Assembly (NCBI GenBank): GCA_964614415.1
Contig: CAZTLE010000047.1
Coordinates: 1-22,785 of the forward strand
DNA length: 22,785 bases
Direction of reading: 5' to 3'
From: CAZTLE01 sp964614415
GTDB lineage: Bacteria; Bacteroidota; Bacteroidia; Flavobacteriales; Flavobacteriaceae
Shown piece after piece: positions 1 to 5,659 of this stretch. How positions within the stretch are numbered: position 1 is the stretch's first letter; each line of letters begins with the position of its first letter. The position numbers were made by a program, and so were the translations under genes. The notes beneath the pieces were generated by a model. The model saw only the letters and a list, made by a program, of their open reading frames with translations. It ran no database searches and was not told the DNA's origin.

Positions 1-32
1 ATTCTAATTTCAGCTAACTAAAAAAATAATGT

Positions 33-626
33 ATGAAGCGGTCTATCCTTCCTCTTGTTTGTATTTGTTTTGCCAGTTTCGGTATGTTCGGTCAGGAATC
101 CCAGGACAAATTGCCTTATTATGAAATTCCGGAATATCCGGAGTCGTACACACCGGGCTCTGTAGCAGCTCGTATGATCGACGGACTCGGCTTTCGGTAT
201 TATTGGGCTACCGAGGGACTGCGGGAAGAAGATCTGGCATTCAAGCCCAATGAGGAAGCAAGAACCTCGGCAGAGACAATTGATCATATCTACGGGCTGT
301 CTAAGACTATCATAAACTCTGCATTGCACAAGCCCAATGTGCGTGGTGGTAGTGAGGAAGCTATGACGTTTGCCGAGAAGCGAAAAAAGACGCTTGAAAA
401 TTTTAAGACGGCGGCAGATATCCTTCGGACGGCGACCGATCTTTCCGGGTATACGATCGTTTTCCAAAATGGCGATCAGCGTAATGAGTATCCTTTTTGG
501 AATCATATTAACGGACCCATTGCGGATGCCATTTGGCATTGTGGTCAGGTCGTTTCCTTTCGAAGATCTTCGGGAAATCCGTTCAACTCGAAGGTGAGTG
601 TCTTTAGCGGTACCGTACGACAGTAA
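33..626 (+). CDS. Exported DinB-family (DinB/YfiT-like fold) protein
   Basis: A 197-residue protein with an N-terminal signal peptide (about residues 1-20, hydrophobic LPLVCICFASFGMFG, likely cleaved before Gln21), so it is probably periplasmic. The remainder resembles DinB-like four-helix-bundle proteins: an early helix carries ETIDHIYGLS (His85), and the C-terminal part reads NHINGPIADAIWHCGQV (His158, His169) followed by RRSSGNPF. A histidine triad of this kind usually binds a divalent metal in the family. Substrates are mostly unknown; some relatives are thiol transferases. It stands alone, with 240 nt to the next gene, and only 32 nt of upstream sequence are visible, so its promoter and operon partners cannot be judged. 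The family call is fairly secure; the function is not known. Confidence 0.8.
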   Translation: MKRSILPLVCICFASFGMFGQESQDKLPYYEIPEYPESYTPGSVAARMIDGLGFRYYWATEGLREEDLAFKPNEEARTSAETIDHIYGLSKTIINSALHKPNVRGGSEEAMTFAEKRKKTLENFKTAADILRTATDLSGYTIVFQNGDQRNEYPFWNHINGPIADAIWHCGQVVSFRRSSGNPFNSKVSVFSGTVRQ

Positions 627-819
627 TTCGCTTTCAGATTTTCGTTTTAGCTTCCCGTGACCCCGGAAGTTCTTATCGGCATTACCATGGATTTCTTTAT
701 AATCCGGTACATTTTCCTATAACTATTTGCCGGATAGTTTCATAGCCAATGAAGCGTGTCAATTATTTTGGGGGAGATAAATGAGACTGTTCAAACAACT
801 GGTTACCCGATAGTTAGTC

Positions 820-850
820 TTTGATTACACACATTATATTTCTAACTTTA
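820..850 (+). promoter_or_regulatory. Bacteroidota-type promoter for the carboxypeptidase-regulatory-domain gene
   Basis: TTTG at 820-823 is followed after 19 nt by TAACTTTA at 843-850, which matches the Bacteroidota -7 consensus TAnnTTTG at all but the last base. The spacing lies within the usual range, and the start codon at 867 is 16 nt downstream. This is a sequence match only. Confidence 0.55.
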
Positions 851-866
851 GAAAAACAGTTTAGCT

Positions 867-1886
867 ATGAAACAAGTACTCTACTCTTTTGTTTTGTTAT
901 TCTGTCTATTCACCTGGAACGGCTTTGGGCAGATTATTTACGGTTATGTTTACGATACTACAAAAGACACACCGTTATCGGGTGCGTCAGTTTACATTAA
1001 CGGGACCACCATTGGAACGATAAGTGATGACGAAGGCCGGTTTCTCATTAAGACAGATCGGGAGATCAAGGCTTCGCTCGTTGTGAGTTATGTAGGTTAT
1101 GCCACCCAGGCCGTAAACAATGCATATCGCGGTGAAGTGCTGGAGATTGTCCTCCAACCTCAAGTGGACGGTCTGGACGAAGTGTTACTTCGGGCCGATT
1201 CCTGGACCTGGGAGAAGAAACTGCGGGAATTTAAGCGACAATTTCTGGGGAATAACAGAGCCGGAGATCTTTGTATCATTGTCAATGAGGACGATCTGGA
1301 CCTTTGGTTCGATGAGGAGACCAATACCTTGAAGGCATCCTGTGATGTCCCAATAAGGATTCGAAATAATCTGCTGGGCTATGAGATTGAATACCATCTA
1401 AATGATTTTGAGGCGGTTTACGAAAACCCGGCACGCGCATATCCATATTGCAAATTCACCTATTACGACGGTTGGAGTTATTTCAGGGATTTCACGAACA
1501 ACCCCGAAGCTTTGGCGCGATTCAGAAAGAGTCGGGTAGAGGAATACGAAGGATCCGTTAGGCACTTCTTGCGTTCACTTGTTCAGAATAATCTGAAGGA
1601 CGAAGGCTTCGCTTTGTTGAATGACCGATTTCCTGTTCCCGAGAACCGCGTGTTTACCATAACGCCCAGAGGAGATCGTCATGTGGTGCTTGTCAAGAAG
1701 AATTTTTTCCTTGAATATCTCGAAAAGAACGAACGTTCCCTGGTTACCAAAGAAAATAAAGAGATGCCACTTATCGTCTTTTCCGATGGGAATTATATTC
1801 CGCCCAAAGATCTCCGGTTTGACGGATTCCTGGCAGAGGACCGGGTAGGCAATGCTTTGCCCAGGAACTTTAATCCGGGCTTATAG
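867..1886 (+). CDS. Exported protein with N-terminal carboxypeptidase-regulatory-like domain
   Basis: A 339-residue protein with a signal peptide (about residues 1-21, ending NGFGQ). Residues about 22-105 form a CarboxypepD_reg-like beta-sandwich: IIYGYVYDTTKDTPLSGASV, then GTTIGTISDDEGRFLI, VVSYVGYATQ and a closing LQPQVDGLDEVLL. This module is typical of the periplasmic N-terminus of SusC/TonB-type proteins and of standalone Bacteroidota surface proteins. Here no TonB-dependent barrel follows. The remaining 230 residues are rich in aromatic and charged residues and are not recognised beyond similarity to other standalone members. The stop codon TAG (1884-1886) directly abuts the stop of the convergent arsC gene, so the coding intervals overlap by 6 nt. 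A good promoter lies upstream. Likely periplasmic or outer-membrane associated; role unknown. Confidence 0.82.
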   Translation: MKQVLYSFVLLFCLFTWNGFGQIIYGYVYDTTKDTPLSGASVYINGTTIGTISDDEGRFLIKTDREIKASLVVSYVGYATQAVNNAYRGEVLEIVLQPQVDGLDEVLLRADSWTWEKKLREFKRQFLGNNRAGDLCIIVNEDDLDLWFDEETNTLKASCDVPIRIRNNLLGYEIEYHLNDFEAVYENPARAYPYCKFTYYDGWSYFRDFTNNPEALARFRKSRVEEYEGSVRHFLRSLVQNNLKDEGFALLNDRFPVPENRVFTITPRGDRHVVLVKKNFFLEYLEKNERSLVTKENKEMPLIVFSDGNYIPPKDLRFDGFLAEDRVGNALPRNFNPGL

Positions 1887-2297
1887 GTTTTCGGTTACAA
1901 AATTCTCACAATAGGAACGTATTTCGTTCCGCGCTTTTTCGAAAGCGGCATGCTTCTCGGCTTCGGTTCCGTTAACTTTGGAAGGATCAAAGAAGTTTCG
2001 ATGTAGTCTAACCGCGCGTTGCGCCGGAATGAAGGGACAGTTCTCGTTCGCATGATCGCATACGGTGATTATGAAATCCCAGTCAATACCGAAGTATTCG
2101 TCTACGTGATTTGAAGTATGACCTGTGATATCGATACCGTCTTCGGCCATAATGGACACTGCTCCGGGGTTGAGACCGTGCGTTTCGATCCCGGCGCTGT
2201 ATACCGTGGCTTTATCATTGGCAAATTTGTTAAGGTAGCCATGTGCCATTTGGCTCCGGCAACTGTTTCCTGTGCAAAGGACCAGAATATTCTTCAT
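1881..2297 (-). CDS. arsC: Arsenate reductase, low-molecular-weight phosphatase (thioredoxin-coupled) type
   Basis: A 138-residue protein of the low-molecular-weight tyrosine phosphatase fold. The N-terminal P-loop is LCTGNSCRSQ (CX5R: Cys8 to Arg14). Two further cysteines, Cys80 and Cys87 in ITVCDHANENCPF, occupy the places of the redox pair of Staphylococcus plasmid pI258 ArsC, and FFDPSKVNG matches the conserved DP segment that carries the catalytic aspartate in this fold. Together these indicate reduction of arsenate to arsenite through a cysteine relay recycled by thioredoxin, rather than a plain phosphatase. The start codon overlaps the stop of the upstream acetyltransferase gene (TAATG), so translation is probably coupled. 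It is the last gene of an arsR-led operon. No arsenite exporter lies downstream; the next gene is convergent. Confidence 0.9.
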   Translation of the reverse strand: MKNILVLCTGNSCRSQMAHGYLNKFANDKATVYSAGIETHGLNPGAVSIMAEDGIDITGHTSNHVDEYFGIDWDFIITVCDHANENCPFIPAQRAVRLHRNFFDPSKVNGTEAEKHAAFEKARNEIRSYCENFVTENL

Positions 2298-2782
2298 TAA
2301 AAAATTGATTTACTTCGACGTTCCATTATTACGTTATCGTGCCACTTACCGTCTCGCTGTGCTATTTTTTCACGGACACCGAGGATGCGAAATCCGCATT
2401 TCTCATGAAGGCGGATACTGGCCACATTCTCAGTGAATATGCCGGCTTGCAACGTCCAAAAACCCGCTTTTTCGCTTTCAGCCACCAAATAGGACAGCAA
2501 TACCTCACCGATACCTTTTCCGTGGTGGTCCGGATGGACGTAAATGGTGTCCTCGGCTACACCCGCATATACCTGTCGCTTGGATACTGCACTCAGTGCG
2601 CACCAGGCCACTACAGAGTCACCTTCAGAAGCCACAAACCTGCAATGGGGCAGGAACTTCCTGTTCCACGTATCCCAGTTGGGAATCTCTGTCTCGAATG
2701 TGGCTATTCCCGAAGCGATACCCGCTTCATAAATGGCCGAGACAGCCGGATAGTGTTCTCGTTGTAGCGGTACGATCTGCAT
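2297..2782 (-). CDS. GNAT acetyltransferase, phosphinothricin/arsinothricin (PAT/ArsN1-like) type
   Basis: A 161-residue GNAT enzyme starting at MQIVPLQREHY. A longer reading from 2851 exists but runs into the upstream gene and lacks family support. Family features in order: AIYEAGIASGIATFETEIP (the N-terminal PAT-type substrate segment with TFET), VAEDTIYVHPDHHGKGIGEVLL (acetyl-CoA P-loop, Q/R-x-x-G-x-G/A form: HGKGIG), ASIRLHEKCGFRILGV (the C-terminal NxxSIxLHEKxGF signature) and KWHDNVIMERR. The enzymes known closest to this pattern acetylate the glutamate analogues phosphinothricin or arsinothricin, or methionine sulfoximine. Its place between an ars-linked DUF6428 gene and arsC favours an ArsN1-like role against organoarsenical compounds, but this is inferred from context. 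One base separates it from the upstream stop, and its own stop overlaps arsC. Confidence 0.85.
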   Translation of the reverse strand: MQIVPLQREHYPAVSAIYEAGIASGIATFETEIPNWDTWNRKFLPHCRFVASEGDSVVAWCALSAVSKRQVYAGVAEDTIYVHPDHHGKGIGEVLLSYLVAESEKAGFWTLQAGIFTENVASIRLHEKCGFRILGVREKIAQRDGKWHDNVIMERRSKSIF

Positions 2783-2783
2783 A

Positions 2784-3284
2784 TTAGCAACAACCGCTTT
2801 CCGGCGTACAACAGGCTTCCTCGGTTTGTAAGGCGGTTTCAGGTACTCCACAAGTATCTTTGGCTTTGCAATCGGTTTTCTGCACGGCTAATTTAAGGAT
2901 GAGTTGTTCGTTTTGTATTTCGTAATCGTTAATAAAGAGCTGGGACGTATGAAAGGAGTCGTTGCTGTACTCTATTTTGACCTCGGCTTTTGGTTGAAAG
3001 GGCTTCATACGGGCTACCTTCTTTAAGATACCCATGGCCTTGTAGGTAGTCATGTACTCGGTCTTTCCGATCTCTGACGGGCTCTCCCAAAGTTGTACGA
3101 TGGTCTCGTCCCAGGAATCGGTGCGTGCACCACAGTCGACCGACTCAATATGCAGGTGTTTCACCTCCGTAATGTGGTAATTGGCTCCGACCAGTTTGCC
3201 GGGTGCATATTCAAAAAGAAGAGAGGTATTCGTATTGGTTTCAAGCAGTTCTAAAAATTCTTGTGTTGTCATAGTGGTATGCAT
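2784..3284 (-). CDS. DUF6428 family protein with cysteine-rich C-terminus, ars operon member
   Basis: A 166-residue protein of a Bacteroidota family (DUF6428) commonly seen beside arsenic genes. The core has FEYAPGKLVGANYHITEVKH, SVDCGARTDSW, TIVQLWESP and EVKIEYSNDSFHTSQLFIND. The last 30 residues carry seven cysteines, including DTCGVPE, EEACCTPE and a terminal SGCC, which suggests a soft-metal or As(III) binding tail (inference). I chose the ATG at 3284 because it overlaps the arsR stop as TAATG, the same arrangement as at the acetyltransferase/arsC junction. ATGs at 3293 and 3272 are alternatives, and 3272 (MTTQEF) fits many homologues. No signal peptide, so cytoplasmic. The biochemical role is unknown; an arsenite chaperone or sensor is speculative. 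Confidence 0.8.
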   Translation of the reverse strand: MHTTMTTQEFLELLETNTNTSLLFEYAPGKLVGANYHITEVKHLHIESVDCGARTDSWDETIVQLWESPSEIGKTEYMTTYKAMGILKKVARMKPFQPKAEVKIEYSNDSFHTSQLFINDYEIQNEQLILKLAVQKTDCKAKDTCGVPETALQTEEACCTPESGCC

Positions 3285-3607
3285 TAACAGCATTTTGCTG
3301 CTGTGTTTGTAAAATAGTTGTTTAGTAGCTCCTGAAATTCTCTGAATCGCTCCACGTCAAGGCAGTAGCAGATGCTTTTTCCTTCGTACGAGCCCTGGAT
3401 AAGACCGGCCTGACGAATTACCTGCAGGTGTTGAGAGATGGTGGGCTGGGATAGCCCGATCTCGTCTACGATGTCTCCACAGATACAGGACTTCTGCCGG
3501 GCGATGTATTCCAAAATGGATACGCGCGCAGGATGTGCCAGTACCTTGGCAATGGCCGCTATTTCAATTTGCGGTTGTGTGTGAATAGAAAGATTAGAAG
3601 CTCCCAT
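3284..3607 (-). CDS. arsR: ArsR/SmtB-family arsenic-responsive repressor
   Basis: A 107-residue winged-helix regulator. The DNA-binding core reads KVLAHPARVSILEYI, GDIVDEIGLSQPTISQHLQV (recognition helix SQPTISQHL) and AGLIQGSYEGKSICYCL (wing). Cys41-Ile-Cys43 just before GDIV matches the metal-site position of E. coli ArsR (CVC); extra cysteines are Cys80, Cys82 and a terminal Cys106-Cys107. It probably represses its own operon and releases DNA on binding As(III) or Sb(III). A perfect 16-bp palindrome overlaps the -7 promoter element 12-27 nt upstream of the start. It is the first gene of the operon; its stop overlaps the next start. Confidence 0.92.
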   Translation of the reverse strand: MGASNLSIHTQPQIEIAAIAKVLAHPARVSILEYIARQKSCICGDIVDEIGLSQPTISQHLQVIRQAGLIQGSYEGKSICYCLDVERFREFQELLNNYFTNTAAKCC

Positions 3608-3618
3608 GATTTAAATAA

Positions 3619-3634
3619 TAATATTGCAATATTA
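3619..3634. promoter_or_regulatory. Palindromic operator candidate for ArsR
   Basis: TAATATTGCAATATTA is a perfect 16-bp palindrome. It covers the -7 element of the promoter reading toward arsR, so a bound repressor would block RNA polymerase. ArsR-family operators are typically short AT-rich inverted repeats. The assignment to this ArsR is inferred from position. Confidence 0.65.
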
Positions 3635-3655
3635 CGATAATATGTTGAAAACAAA
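3627..3655 (-). promoter_or_regulatory. Promoter of the ars operon
   Basis: Read on the minus strand, TTTG (3655-3652) is followed after 17 nt by TAATATTG (3634-3627), one mismatch from TAnnTTTG. The arsR start codon lies 19 nt further on. The -33 box sits in the U-tract of the upstream terminator, and the -7 box lies inside the palindrome. Confidence 0.5.
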
Positions 3656-3684
3656 AAGCCTTTGACGTTTTTTTTCAAAGGCTT
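3648..3684 (-). terminator. Intrinsic terminator downstream of the TM2 gene
   Basis: Inverted repeat AAGCCTTTG (3656-3664) and CAAAGGCTT (3676-3684) around an 11-nt loop. Read on the minus strand, the 9-bp stem is followed by TTTGTTTT. It lies 8 nt past the TM2 stop codon and directly before the ars promoter. Confidence 0.75.
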
Positions 3685-3691
3685 GACACGT

Positions 3692-4135
3692 TTAGAACCA
3701 GGGTTTCTTACCTACCTGATAGGTATTATAGAACTCTTCGTCGCTCTTCGTTAGGTAGATAATTCCCTCAATGAGGGTAACAATCCAAATTGCTCCGAGT
3801 ATAAAGAATCCAATAAAAAAGCAATAGGTGAGGATGCCAATAAGCGTGGCAACGCACAAAATAATACCCTCCTGGTTATATCCAAGGATGAATTTGTGAA
3901 TTCCCAGTCCCCCGAGGAAAATGGCGAGCAAACCTGCCAGCAGTTTTTTATTCTCACTGCTTTGAACGGTTTCGTTCCAGGCCTCCTTGACATCATCAGC
4001 AGCCTGTTGGGCTCCTTCCTTGATGTTTTCAGCAGCCTCACTAAACTTATCCTGGGTGTTTTCCTGCCCCTCCTGATTGTTTTCCTGTCCTTCCTGGTTG
4101 GTATCCTGTCCCTCTTGGTTGGTTTCGTCAGACAT
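3692..4135 (-). CDS. TM2 domain-containing membrane protein with N-terminal NQEGQ repeats
   Basis: A 147-residue protein in three parts. Residues 5-25 are three 7-residue repeats (TNQEGQD, TNQEGQE, NNQEGQE). Residues about 26-62 form a charged, alanine-rich predicted amphipathic helix (KFSEAAENIKEG, ADDVKEAWNET). From residue 63 comes a TM2 domain: KLLAGLLAIFLGGLGIHKF as the first membrane helix with the GxxGxHKF motif, FILGYNQEGII, and a second hydrophobic segment through IGFFILGAIWIVTLIEGIIYL. TM2 proteins are widespread and mostly uncharacterised inner-membrane proteins. Interestingly NQEG also occurs inside the TM2 loop. It ends before a strong terminator. Fold confident, function unknown. 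Confidence 0.85.
   Translation of the reverse strand: MSDETNQEGQDTNQEGQENNQEGQENTQDKFSEAAENIKEGAQQAADDVKEAWNETVQSSENKKLLAGLLAIFLGGLGIHKFILGYNQEGIILCVATLIGILTYCFFIGFFILGAIWIVTLIEGIIYLTKSDEEFYNTYQVGKKPWF
4061..4123 (-). repeat. Three 21-bp in-frame repeats encoding NQEGQ(D/E)x
   Basis: Three tandem 21-nt units at the start of the TM2 gene encode TNQEGQD, TNQEGQE and NNQEGQE; a fourth degenerate unit begins NTQDKF. The nucleotide sequence is nearly repeated as well, so copy-number change by slippage would stay in frame. Confidence 0.75.
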
Positions 4136-4178
4136 TTTATTCTAGTTTATAGTTGGTGCCTTAAATGTAAAAAATATA

Positions 4179-4565
4179 TCATAAAAAAGCACTGTCCACA
4201 GGTTCCCAGAGCTCGATCTTGTTTCCTTCCGGATCCACGATCCAACCAAACTTACCGTATTCATACTCCTCAACTTCGCCAACAATGGTCACACCTTCTT
4301 CCTTAAGTGCAGCCAGTAGTTCGGTCAGATTTTCCACTCTGAAATTCATCATGAACTGCTTCTCGCTCGGCGCAAAATATTTGGTGTCCTCATTGAACGG
4401 ACTCCATTGTGTGGAGCACTTATTGCCCTCTTCGTCGCGCCACCAGAAAGTGCACCCGTAATTATCGGTGTTAAGACCCAAATGCTTGTTATACCAATCT
4501 TTAATAGCGCCCGGATTCTTCGTCTTGAAAAAGAAACCGCCCAAACCTGTTACTCTTTTTTTCAT
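4179..4565 (-). CDS. VOC family (glyoxalase/bleomycin-resistance fold) protein
   Basis: A 128-residue single vicinal-oxygen-chelate protein. Two beta-alpha-beta-beta-beta modules can be followed: GLGGFFFKTKNPGAIKDWYN then NYGCTFWWRD, and FMMNFRVENLTELLAALKEEG then FGWIVDPEGNKIELWEP. The second module ends in the typical DPxGNxIELWEP motif, whose glutamate is a metal ligand in many VOC enzymes. The first-module ligand position is not an obvious His, so metal binding and catalysis are uncertain. It starts 11 nt after the DUF4199 gene and was probably co-transcribed with it. The substrate cannot be told from sequence. Confidence 0.85.
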   Translation of the reverse strand: MKKRVTGLGGFFFKTKNPGAIKDWYNKHLGLNTDNYGCTFWWRDEEGNKCSTQWSPFNEDTKYFAPSEKQFMMNFRVENLTELLAALKEEGVTIVGEVEEYEYGKFGWIVDPEGNKIELWEPVDSAFL

Positions 4566-4576
4566 GTTATTGTTGT

Positions 4577-5086
4577 TTAGTTTTTACGTTGTAGAATTAG
4601 TGATGAGATCAAGGAAATGATAAAACCAATGATAAAGACGGTAAGTGCCATCAACAGAAATGAAAACCCTGGGTTGGAAAACATTTCTCTGGCCGCTTCA
4701 AGTTCCTCGACCTTGGTTTCGAATTCGTCCGCTGGAAGTGCCTGCCGCATTTGTTCTATAGATTCTCCGTAGTATTCAGCAGTGAAATCGGGATTCACCC
4801 ATGTCATGTAAATGACTGTTAGTATACCAAAGGCAACTGAAGCGAAGAGACTTATCAGCACTCCTATCTTCAGAGCTTTCCCGAAGCTCACTTTGCCGTT
4901 ATTTTGAACATCCCTGAAGTGTTTAATACCGAAAAAGACAAAGGAAAGAGAAACTACTATGGACGCATAACCCAGAACCTCCCTAATAGAATAGCTTAGA
5001 TGTCCTTCAAGGAACCAGGGCAGAATAGCCAGTATACTAAGGAGTGCCGCTCCATAAAGACCAAATCGTAAAACTGATTTTTTCAT
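4577..5086 (-). CDS. DUF4199 domain-containing membrane protein
   Basis: A 169-residue integral membrane protein starting MKKSVLRFGLYG; a nine-residue longer reading from 5113 starts upstream of the predicted -7 box and is unlikely. Four membrane segments are visible: about residues 6-26 (AALLSILAILPWFLEG), 35-54 (VLGYASIVVSLSFVFFGIKH), 72-95 (ALKIGVLISLFASVAFGILTV) and 141-165 near the C-terminus (FLLMALTVFIIGFIISLI). The layout FGIKHFRD, GKVSFGKALKIG and a loop with YGESIEQMR is typical of DUF4199, a Bacteroidota family of unknown function. It lies between a membrane LuxR-type gene and a VOC gene, all in the same direction. A 13-bp direct repeat and a consensus -7 box precede it. Confidence 0.85.
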   Translation of the reverse strand: MKKSVLRFGLYGAALLSILAILPWFLEGHLSYSIREVLGYASIVVSLSFVFFGIKHFRDVQNNGKVSFGKALKIGVLISLFASVAFGILTVIYMTWVNPDFTAEYYGESIEQMRQALPADEFETKVEELEAAREMFSNPGFSFLLMALTVFIIGFIISLISSLILQRKN

Positions 5087-5110
5087 AATACTAAAATTAA
5101 AAGTTCTTGT

Positions 5111-5118
5111 CAAAAGTA
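5111..5118 (-). promoter_or_regulatory. -7 promoter element for DUF4199-VOC transcription
   Basis: TACTTTTG on the minus strand is a full match to TAnnTTTG, 24 nt before the DUF4199 start codon. No TTG occurs at the expected -33 distance (about 17-23 nt further upstream), which would fit a promoter needing an activator. Confidence 0.55.
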
Positions 5119-5140
5119 GCTTGAGACATCTAAGAACTAC

Positions 5141-5176
5141 TCATACGAAAGTACCAATTGCCCTCATACGAAAGTA
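5141..5176. promoter_or_regulatory. 13-bp direct repeat pair, candidate activator site
   Basis: TCATACGAAAGTA occurs exactly at 5141-5153 and 5164-5176 (minus strand TACTTTCGTATGA), separated by a 10-bp spacer, a 23-bp centre-to-centre spacing. The proximal copy ends 22 nt upstream of the -7 element of the DUF4199 promoter. The pair lies in the 102-nt gap right after the LuxR-type regulator gene. Recognition by that regulator is inferred. Confidence 0.6.
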
Positions 5177-5188
5177 GGAATAAGAAAA

Positions 5189-5608
5189 TTATGCGATGAT
5201 ATGAAGTTCTTTGGCTATTTGAATGGCCTGGGTACGACGCTTGGCATCCAGCTTGAGTAACACATTGGAAACATGGGTCTTCACAGTGCTTTCCGATACA
5301 AAAAGTTTATCGGCAATCTCCTTGTTCGAAAGGCCATGTGAAATTTCATTCAGCACTTCCATTTCCCGGCCGCTCAAACCGAGTTCCTTTATCTTATTCT
5401 CATCTATGGTTTTCGAAACTTCTTCTGAATACGCCCTACGCGCATTCCGTCTGTTCAGGAACATCCCTATGAAGAAGAAAACTACAGCAATTCCGGCAAT
5501 GACGAACTCGGTCGTTAAGTCACCGGTACTTATGGAATATTTGCTTAGCTGAAAGAGTACCAGCAGCGAAAGGATAAGTGCGCTAAAGACGAGTATCGTT
5601 TTTTTCAC
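5189..5608 (-). CDS. Membrane-anchored LuxR-family transcriptional regulator
   Basis: A 139-residue protein with two predicted membrane helices (about residues 4-22 and 33-51), a short linker and a C-terminal LuxR/NarL-type helix-turn-helix (about 75-139): LSGREMEVLNEISHGLSNKE, IADKLFVSESTVKTHVSNVL, LKLDAKRRTQAIQIAKEL. No receiver domain is present, so it is not a standard response regulator; the membrane part may sense the envelope or protein partners. The start codon is GTG; no in-frame ATG lies upstream before a stop. It precedes DUF4199 and VOC genes in the same orientation, a pairing seen in Flavobacteriia, and probably controls them. The inner-membrane anchor means it would act on DNA while tethered. 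Confidence 0.88.
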   Translation of the reverse strand: MKKTILVFSALILSLLVLFQLSKYSISTGDLTTEFVIAGIAVVFFFIGMFLNRRNARRAYSEEVSKTIDENKIKELGLSGREMEVLNEISHGLSNKEIADKLFVSESTVKTHVSNVLLKLDAKRRTQAIQIAKELHIIA

Positions 5609-5659
5609 ACCTAAAAATAGGAAACCTCACGGATATGAAGCGCGCTTATGGTAGGAATA

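Noticed and set aside
2339..2767. A 142-codon plus-strand open frame opposite the GNAT gene
   Set aside because: The minus strand carries a complete GNAT domain; the plus frame has no recognisable features.
3896..4306. A 136-codon hydrophobic open frame on the plus strand over the TM2 and VOC genes
   Set aside because: It is antisense to two genes with clear domains; the hydrophobicity is a by-product of the acidic, Gln-rich repeat read in reverse.
5610..5647. Short palindromes CCTAAAAATAGG and AAGCGCGCTT upstream of the LuxR-type gene
   Set aside because: The first has a non-palindromic centre and the second is only 10 bp; neither has supporting context.
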